Source: Xylogone sp. PMI_703 (Eukaryota; Ascomycota; Leotiomycetes). Taken from it: 64,000 nt of DNA. Shown here one piece after another: positions 57,494-64,000 of this stretch (position 1 is the stretch's first letter; every line of letters starts with the position of its first letter). The DNA is taken from the NCBI GenBank assembly GCA_021399445.1, contig JAJTUQ010000003.1:3844001-3908000 (forward strand), in the 5' to 3' direction. The translations under genes and the position numbers were made by a program. Below the pieces are notes generated by a model that was not told where the DNA came from, did no database searches, and saw nothing but the letters and a program-made list of their open reading frames with translations.

Positions 57494-57817
57494 GGTAAGG
57501 CATTCGAGCTGTTGACGCAACGTCGCAATATTTCGCAGGCGATACGACTGATAATATATGTCTCTCCCTAGGTTGAATTATTCTTTCATTATGTTTCATT
57601 AAAAGAACTCAATTATTTCTTTGTCTTGGAGTGTCTCATGCGTCTTTAATCCAAAGTGTATTTGTGATAATGATCAGAATCCGCTAAAGAGGTCGAGGTC
57701 TTAGCGCAAGCTCCCGGCCGAGGATCTGCCGATAGATCCTAGGAAATTTGTGCTCCAGAATGAAAATTTCCTAGAACCTTTGTTGAACGCTGTTGATTCC
57801 TGCGAGCTCGTATCAAG
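57494..57817. promoter_or_regulatory. Divergent promoter, UBP1 and ALB1
   Basis: These 324 bases lie between two outward-facing start codons. No distinct motif was identified. Confidence 0.45.
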
Positions 57818-58390
57818 ATGGGTAAAACGGCGCCCTTGAAGAAGAAAGGTCATACCAACTCTCATTGTCTCTATAACTCTTGTTAATTCGTTCTAGCCGT
57901 CTCCATCCATTCTCGAGCCGCAAAACGAGCCTCATCTCCGAGCATCGATATAGATAAATCCCTCAAAGATGTGAAACCCCCAGTTGAGGCGAAAACATAT
58001 CGTCCATCCGTACTGGCTGTACACCAGAATGCCGGTATTTCTAAAAAGAAAAAGAATGGCCGAACAATGAGTGCTAAAGCTAGGCGGCGACAAGAGAAAG
58101 GCCTGGATCGTGCAGAAGCAATTATGGACAGGACAGAGAAGAAGATTGAAAGGAGCAAAGGAAAAGTGCGAACAATCCAGGAGAGGGCAAAGGGCTGGGA
58201 AGAGCTGAACAAGAAAATCGCAACAAGTAAATCGCAGTACGCAGTCTTAGAAAGGGAGAGTTCGCCAGAATCAGCAAATGAGGACCAGAGGGTTGTGGAA
58301 GATATCGATATTATCGATGCGACCGTGAACGAGCAGTTCCAGCCAAATAATTCCTCAGAAAATGCTGAAGGGGAAGATGAAATCTTGTAA
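57818..58390 (+). CDS. ALB1: Ribosome biogenesis protein Alb1
   Basis: Exons 57818-57848 (31 nt) and 57897-58390, over a 48-bp intron with a weak GTCATA donor, encode 174 residues. The very basic N-terminus MGKTAPLKKK joins AVSIHSRAAKRASSPSID, and the conserved block PSVLAVHQNAGISKKKK, RRRQEKGLDRAEAIMDRTEKK and RAKGWEELNKKI matches fungal Alb1. Alb1 travels with Arx1 on nuclear pre-60S ribosomal particles and leaves in the cytoplasm. The second exon alone lacks an ATG before the conserved block, so the tiny first exon is needed. The tail is acidic. Confidence 0.9.
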
Positions 58391-58761
58391 TAGTAGTTTT
58401 TCGCTCAATTGAACTGGCGCAACGGCGTTTGGGGGGTTGAAGGACCAATTCTAGTTTATTAGACTACGCATACTATGGGCCATCAAATTTTTGGTCTCAA
58501 AGATACTCCAACAAAATCACACTGTTTGAAATGGGTTGAATGTGCGTTCATTACAGTCAGCTAATATCCTCAGCCTTTTCGGATGCCTTGTGTGGGGTTG
58601 CGAAGCCTGCAGTAGCCGAAAGATGTAGTTCCTCAGGCTATTCCGTATTTAGGTGGTTGGATTCAGCCTTGCAGACTTTCTGAGCTCGGGCACGGCCTCG
58701 CTCCTAATTCGTAAACAAGCACCGCACTTCTCATCTTATTGCCCTCTCTACAGTAGTCACG
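58391..58761. other. Intergenic, tandem genes
   Basis: These 371 bases hold the 3' UTR of ALB1 and the promoter of the MFAP1 homologue. No gene is seen. Confidence 0.45.
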
Positions 58762-60153
58762 ATGCCTCCAAAGCGGATGACTGCTAATCCTGCTAGGGCC
58801 CCTAGATATCGCCCTGGAAAGCCCCTTGCGGATGAAGTATCGTCAGAGTCTGAGGAAAGTGACGAAGAGACAGAAGCAGCATCAAAGCCAATTGCACCAC
58901 CGCCGAAGGTTACAAGCGCAGCAGGAATATCTAGCAATCTTGCAAAGGTTGATCTCAATGAGCGACGGAAAGCAGCTGCTGCCCAGGAAGCTGCACGGCT
59001 AGCGGCTGAGAAAGAATTGAGAGCGAAAGAGGAGGAAGGATTCGTGACAGAAGAAAGCGAAGAAGAAGATGAAAGCGAGGAGGAGAGTGAAGGGGAAAGT
59101 GACGAAGAGGAAGAGAGTGAAGAAGAAGAAGCTCCAAGGAGGATAATGATGCGACCAACGTTCATTAAAAAGAACCAGAGGGACAATCAGAACGGGGCAG
59201 CAAAAACAACAAAGAGCGAGGAGGAACTGAAGGCTGAGGAGGCAAGGAAAAAGGCAGCGGCGGACGAACTCGTTGAAGAGCAAATAAGAAAAGATTTAGC
59301 AGCAAAGGCAATGGGGAAGAAGAACTGGGATGACGAAGACGACGACGCTGACGACGTTGACGATACAGATGGTATTGATCCAGAGGCAGAGTATGCTGCA
59401 TGGAAGCTGAGAGAACTAAAACGAATAAAGCGTGAAAGGGAAGCCATTGAGGAAAGAGAAAAGGAAAGAGAAGAGATTGAAAGAAGGAAAAATCTCACAG
59501 AAGAAGAGCGAAAAGCAGAAGACGACGCTTTCTTAGCCAAGCAGAGGGAGGAGAAAGACAGCAAAGGCAAGATGGCCTATTTGCAAAAGTATTACCATAA
59601 GGGGGCTTTCTTCCAGGATGATATAAAGGCAGAAGGTCTGGACAAGAGAGATATAATGGGATCGAGGTATGCAGACGACGTCCAAAATCGGGAACTATTA
59701 CCACAAGCGCTGCAGATGAGAGATATGACAAAGCTTGGTAAAAAGGGCGCTACAAAATACAAAGACCTCAAGAGTGAAGATACAGGTCGATGGGGCCAAT
59801 TTGATGATAAACGACCTAAAGGAGGCATGGCTGGTTTTAATAGTGATGATCGATTCAGGCCTGATAGAGATCGAGGAGGCGCAAGTGGTGCGAACACTCT
59901 GCCCGTGAGTGAGCGGAAACGGGTCCCTGGGGCGCCTGAAGGTCCAAGGGCAATGACGGAAGGCGATGGACAGCACCAAAGAACGCGGGATGTCTATCGG
60001 CCTAATAAAGACAGAAGTGTTAGTTCTCGGTCTCGATCTAGATCACCGAGGAAGGAACGCGACGAAGATGACCGAAGGTACCGAAAGAGGACAGGTTCAA
60101 GAGATTATGATAGAAATGCCGACGACAAACGACGGCGAACAGACTCGAGATAA
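58762..60153 (+). CDS. Spliceosomal protein MFAP1 homologue
   Basis: A single exon encodes 463 residues. An acidic central region (about 85-125, Glu/Asp/Ser runs) precedes RRIMMRPTFIKKNQRD, a long charged helix with EAEYAAWKLRELKRIKREREA and NLTEEERKAEDD, and then YLQKYYHKGAFFQDD, which is the hallmark of MFAP1 proteins. MFAP1 binds Prp38 and Snu23 and enters the spliceosome at the B complex; the budding-yeast counterpart is Spp381. The last 70 residues form an RS/RD tail (SVSSRSRSRSPRKERDED), which animal MFAP1 lacks as far as I recall. The gene ends 113 bp from the stop codon of the convergent POL12. Confidence 0.93.
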   Translation: MPPKRMTANPARAPRYRPGKPLADEVSSESEESDEETEAASKPIAPPPKVTSAAGISSNLAKVDLNERRKAAAAQEAARLAAEKELRAKEEEGFVTEESEEEDESEEESEGESDEEEESEEEEAPRRIMMRPTFIKKNQRDNQNGAAKTTKSEEELKAEEARKKAAADELVEEQIRKDLAAKAMGKKNWDDEDDDADDVDDTDGIDPEAEYAAWKLRELKRIKREREAIEEREKEREEIERRKNLTEEERKAEDDAFLAKQREEKDSKGKMAYLQKYYHKGAFFQDDIKAEGLDKRDIMGSRYADDVQNRELLPQALQMRDMTKLGKKGATKYKDLKSEDTGRWGQFDDKRPKGGMAGFNSDDRFRPDRDRGGASGANTLPVSERKRVPGAPEGPRAMTEGDGQHQRTRDVYRPNKDRSVSSRSRSRSPRKERDEDDRRYRKRTGSRDYDRNADDKRRRTDSR

Positions 60154-60266
60154 CCTCGAAAGAAGTACATAATAAAATCTCATAGTATGTTCATCAGTCG
60201 CTAATGACCCTTCATATGCACCGTCTTTGCCTTTACAAACCCAACCATAACGCCTTGGTTCTAGCT

Positions 60267-62424
60267 TCATATTCGTACAATATCTACTCGAGTTCTCTCG
60301 AATACTCTGTGCCCAATCATTCTGGCCTGATTTTTCTCCTCTTCCGTTAGTGAAGTAACATGTATTGTCGCCTTTGCGTACGTGCCAGCAGCTTTCCGTT
60401 TAGAAATATACCCGGGATTAATTACTAATACACTTTCGATGACCTAGGAAGGTTAGTCAATACATATAAAGAGAAATCTCATTGACATACCTTAGCAAAG
60501 GGGGGTAGAGCGCTTGGAACAATCAGAATATCCGGCCTCACATTGATAATCTCACCAAGTTTGAGGTAGCTAGTGTCAAGCATGGAGCCGGCCGGGATGC
60601 CTTCGACAGTTCCGGTTTTTGGCAAAGTCTGTCTATCTGATGGCGGGAATAATGGGAAAAAATGTCTCTGCTCGATTAAATATTTGGGCAACCTGGCCAG
60701 CATACCTCCGTCCGGTAGTTTGCCTCCAGTTACTTCTTCATACCGCAACTCAGTGAGAATATCTTGGGAGGAGACGCCAACCACTATCTCATTCAGTGAT
60801 AGTGTCATTGGATTCCCTATTATTCTAGCCGACTTTGGTAAATTAAGCTCTTTCCTTGGAAACGGTTCTTGCGGCCAGGACACATGCTTGCTGATAGCAT
60901 CTTTGACAGAGGGGACTAATAATATAATGGTATGTGGATTAGAAGATGCTAATCGGTTGAAGGCTGGCGAGACGAGATGCTTGAAAACGGTGGTCATTGT
61001 AACAGTATCTTGCTCAGTGATCGCATCTTCAGGGAGATCAAAGTCTCCTGACGCAATTAAAGGATGGTCAATATCGAGGAATGGACCAGTTAATATGAGA
61101 GCATCAGCATACGAATCTGCAGCCAAGCTGCAGATTGCATGTAGTGGCTCAAAATCCAGGTTATCGTCGGTTGTGTAGGGACCCGCAGATATGAGGATAT
61201 TTAAAGGTACAGGTTCAGAGCCTGTATCCATAGCATCTGGGCCCCCTCGAAGTCTTTGCAGATGTGCTTCGAATCCAGCTGGTGGTGACGCCGCGCTTGG
61301 TAATAGAGGAACCTCTAGAACTTCGTGCACTACAAACTCTTCTCCCGATGCATTTATCCCTCTTAGGGCAACAATTTGGCCAGGAAAGAACTGAAAGCCT
61401 TTCAATGCCGTCACATTCAGTGGTATCCTTAAGCCCGCACCCATGCGCCGTGAAGTCTCAAGGACGAGAGACGATGCGTTTAATTTTCCCTCTAGGGAAT
61501 CACAAGCAATTCGACCAATAGCTATTATCTCGTTTGTACTCTGACTTGCGGCACTGCCGAATGCAGAGTCATCTAATTTGTGATGCGCCTGCACGAGAAA
61601 CATGAACTCATCTATCCGATCATCTAGAACTTCCGACGCTTCAGAAGATTTCATACTCATTGGCTTATAAGAAAGCTTCTTCATATCTGAATTAGCAACA
61701 AGTTTGATCCTAGGTTCAGGGTAAGGTGCCATAGGAGGGTCTGGAATTGGTAAATGGTCATTTAGGACTTCAAGCGCTTGTCCAGCATTTAAACGGTCAT
61801 TGAATGGGACCCTAAGCCTATTAGCAAAGGTCGATCATAGTCGGGTTATCACATACGCGGAGGTATTCTCATTCGGTAAATCGCCTTGCTTATATGGGGT
61901 TTTGAAATTAGGTGGACTACTTCCAGGCTCTGTCTTTATCCTTGATGCTGAGGGCGTTTCCGCTGCCGGAGGCCGACGTTTGCTAGAACTGTTAAACCTG
62001 CTTGCTGAGCCGACCCGAGGAGTGCTAGGTATGAGGCCATCCAGCCTATTCTATTGTCAGCATCAAAAAATTATCTGGTAGACAAGGGGCTGTACATTCC
62101 AAGAACATCACCATTGTTCTGAACATTGCGCGGCGTCGCACCCCCGCGCTTAGCAGAGTTAAGCATGTGAACTTTATTTCGACTTTCGCGTTCTAGTCCA
62201 TCTTGTATATCTTGTTTTAGAGCTCTCGCCGTATCTATGTTCAGTTTCACATCATCAGACCCCATCTTTATACTGTATGATTCCCATTTGTAGAAGAGTT
62301 CCTGTGGGGGTATCGAATGAAGGCGCAGGATGGACTCCAATTCTGCAATTACATCTGGCTCCAGTTCTGCTCCGGCAGCCGGCGTAAAGAGCTCTTTAAG
62401 CTCCATCTCGGTAGAATCCTCCAT
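60267..62424 (-). CDS. POL12: DNA polymerase alpha subunit B (primosome B subunit)
   Basis: Four exons (62424-62096, 62045-61857, 61811-60491, 60443-60267) encode 671 residues. The N-terminal helical domain that binds other primosome partners is followed by a Pro/Ser-rich linker (PSTPRVGSASRFNSSSKRR), the OB fold, and the calcineurin-like but inactive phosphoesterase domain (LILTGPFLDIDHPLI, IILLVPSVKDAISK, RIIGNPMTLSLNEIVVGVSSQDIL). The last exon adds the conserved end (VLVINPGYISKRKAAGTYAKATI), which the long middle frame misses. Intron 2 is very short, 45 bp if the acceptor is GCTTAG at 61812, or 39 bp if AATAG at 61818 is used; both keep frame and differ by two residues. The role is tethering and regulating polymerase alpha-primase in replication. 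Confidence 0.92.
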
Positions 62425-62801
62425 GATGGGGTTGACAGACGTAATGGGCGAGTCTCTCTTTTCGACTGCAATGCAGCGAGGTTACTTATTTAATACTTTC
62501 AAAGGTTGACGCGTTTCGAGCGCGTTTCGCGTAAAGAGCTTCAACCCCTGCAAGGCTGTGAAGTACGGGGGTACCTTAGGCGTGAAGACGAGGCTGACAG
62601 CCGCCAGGGCAAGCCACAAATTTAAGAGTATGTGACCGACTTTATCTCAATGTTCCCCTGACGGTCCAATACAGCCACGGGACTTCCAGTCTATCCGGAA
62701 TTTTCGATTCAAATCGACCTCGAACTCATAAGGGGGTTAAAATCATCTTCTTTTCAAGTTTCTGAATCCGTTCTAAGCAATCCCGGACCCCATTGAAAAA
62801 C
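62425..62801. promoter_or_regulatory. Divergent promoter, POL12 and the Pdr16-like gene
   Basis: These 377 bases lie between two outward-facing start codons. An ACGCG string (GACGCGTTTCG, about 62508-62518) near the POL12 side is an MCB-like element of the kind used by G1/S MBF targets. It is one short motif and could be chance. Confidence 0.45.
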
Positions 62802-63974
62802 ATGTCGGAATCAAAGCCTATGGATCAGCCAATCACGAATGATGCCTCCTTGGAGAAGAATCTTACTGACCTGAAAATTGGAGATGGTAATGCCCAATCG
62901 TCTCCAAATGAGAAGACCTCTACACCAAATGTCGATACTACACAGGCTTCTTCAACGGCTGCGTCCGTGCAAAATATCCCCCCTGGACCATTGAAGACAC
63001 CGATACTCCATCCTCTAGACGGTTGCATACCTGCGGCAGCCCCGGTGCTTACCGCTGAACAGCAGACAAAATATGAAAAGGTTTTAGAAGCTGTGAAGGG
63101 GTGGAAAGACATTCCATCCGGCAATGATACAGGAGGGCCCATCACTGACAAGGAGATATTCTGGTTGACCAGAGAATGTCTGCTAAGGTATCTGCGGGCC
63201 ACCAAATGGCATACAAATGATGCTATCAAACGACTGAAGGACACCTTGATTTGGAGACGGGAATACGGAGTAGAGGGTTTAACTGGTGAACATATCTCCC
63301 CAGAAAACGAGACAGGGAAGCAGATTATTCTGGGCTACGACAATTCTGGAAGGCCATGTCATTATTTAAATCCGGGCAGACAGAACACAGATCCTAGTCC
63401 CAGACAAATTCAACATGTGGTTTTTATGCTTGAGCAAGTATTAGAGCTTGCTCCGCCTGGACAGGAAACGCTTGCGCTTCTTATCAACTTTAAGACAAGC
63501 AAAAGTCGGTCAAACACAGCTCCAGGCATCAGTACGGGCCGAGAAGTCCTACATATCTTGCAGACCCATTATCCAGAACGTATGGGACGAGCTCTAATTA
63601 TCAATGGTATGTCCTTTCTTAATTGATATATTATTAATAAATGTATCCATGCTAACCAGTTAATAGTGCCTTGGGTAGTGTGGGGATTCTTCAAACTCAT
63701 AACTCCCTTCATTGACCCCATCACGAAAGAGAAGCTTCATTTCAACGAGGACATGCGGAAACATGTCCCTCCTCAGCAACTATGGACCGAATTCCAGGGA
63801 GAGCTGGAATTTGAGTACGAGCACGACGTATACTGGCCTGCATTGTTGAAGCTTACTGCGGAACGGCGAGCACAGCGATGGGAACGATGGGTGAACGCTG
63901 GCAAGCAATACGGAGAAAGCGAGACCTATTTAAAGGGAGGTGATGTTCCTAGTGTCAATGCGGTATCAAAATGA
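62802..63974 (+). CDS. Sec14-like phosphatidylinositol transfer protein, Pdr16/Pdr17 type
   Basis: Exons 62802-63606 and 63667-63974, over a 60-bp intron, encode 370 residues. A disordered N-terminus (1-70) precedes the CRAL-TRIO N domain (ITDKEIFWLTRECLLRYLRATKW, with LIWRREYG) and the lipid-binding domain (ILGYDNSGRPCHYL, ALLINF, GREVLHILQTHYPERMGRALIIN joined to VPWVVWGFFKLITPFIDP). The sequence HYPERxGRAL and FIDPxTKEKL are typical of the Sfh3/Pdr16-Sfh4/Pdr17 branch. These proteins move phosphatidylinositol and sterols and affect azole tolerance in yeasts. Which of the two paralogues it represents cannot be said. Confidence 0.9.
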
Positions 63975-64000
63975 ATTGACCATAGATACCACTAGGGAGG

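Noticed and set aside
1..64000. CRISPR arrays, rRNA, insertion sequences
   Set aside because: No regularly spaced repeats, rRNA cores or transposase motifs were seen; the window is eukaryotic nuclear DNA.

Overview
The window looks like nuclear chromosomal DNA of a filamentous ascomycete (Pezizomycotina). Genes carry short introns of about 45-250 bp with GTaaGt-type donors and CTAAC/CTGAC branch sites just before the acceptor. Gene families are typical of that group: Zn2Cys6 regulators, a TPR/F-box/LRR Pof3-type protein, Vac8, COMPASS Shg1, DHX35 and MFAP1. The species cannot be named from sequence alone. All gene models were built by hand from reading frames plus splice signals; exon ends are inferred and not backed by transcripts.

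Layout. At 0-8 kb lie the 3' end of one gene, a basic coiled-coil protein with a probable frameshift near its N-terminus, a type-B carboxylesterase, and (convergent, stop codons 27 bp apart) a DHX35-type spliceosomal helicase. At 8.6-21.3 kb, on the minus strand, there are two single-pass membrane proteins (one Thr-rich and mucin-like, one Skg6-like) and a Zn2Cys6 regulator, separated by long non-coding spacers rich in GTAC/CAGTAC strings. At 22.3-26.4 kb is a sugar-acid module: an L-rhamnonate dehydratase and an L-rhamnose 1-dehydrogenase, with the Zn2Cys6 gene divergent from the dehydratase. The space between the two enzymes holds two copies, in opposite orientation, of a CGG-N11-CCG element. 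From 26.4 to 39.4 kb the DNA is nearly gene-free except for one small Cys/His-rich protein (32.64-32.90 kb) and a probable degenerate gene near 38 kb.

From 39.4 kb to the end the window is dense with conserved housekeeping genes: Pof3/Dia2-type F-box protein, Vac8, mitochondrial Imp1 protease, mitochondrial IF3, eIF2B-delta, a small mitochondrial-type membrane protein, Shg1 (COMPASS), an SLC35/TPT-type transporter with a 6-nt exon, a membrane-anchored Ubp1-type deubiquitinase, Alb1, MFAP1, DNA polymerase alpha B subunit and a Pdr16-like Sec14 protein. Several are divergent pairs on short shared promoters (Imp1/IF3 is the tightest, 200 bp).

The most interesting unit is the two-enzyme rhamnose module with its neighbouring regulator and inverted CGG elements. 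The other points worth following are the alternative N-terminus of that regulator, the TGTACAGTAC spacer motif, the small Cys-rich protein and the microexon. No CRISPR, rRNA, tRNA or intact transposon was recognised.
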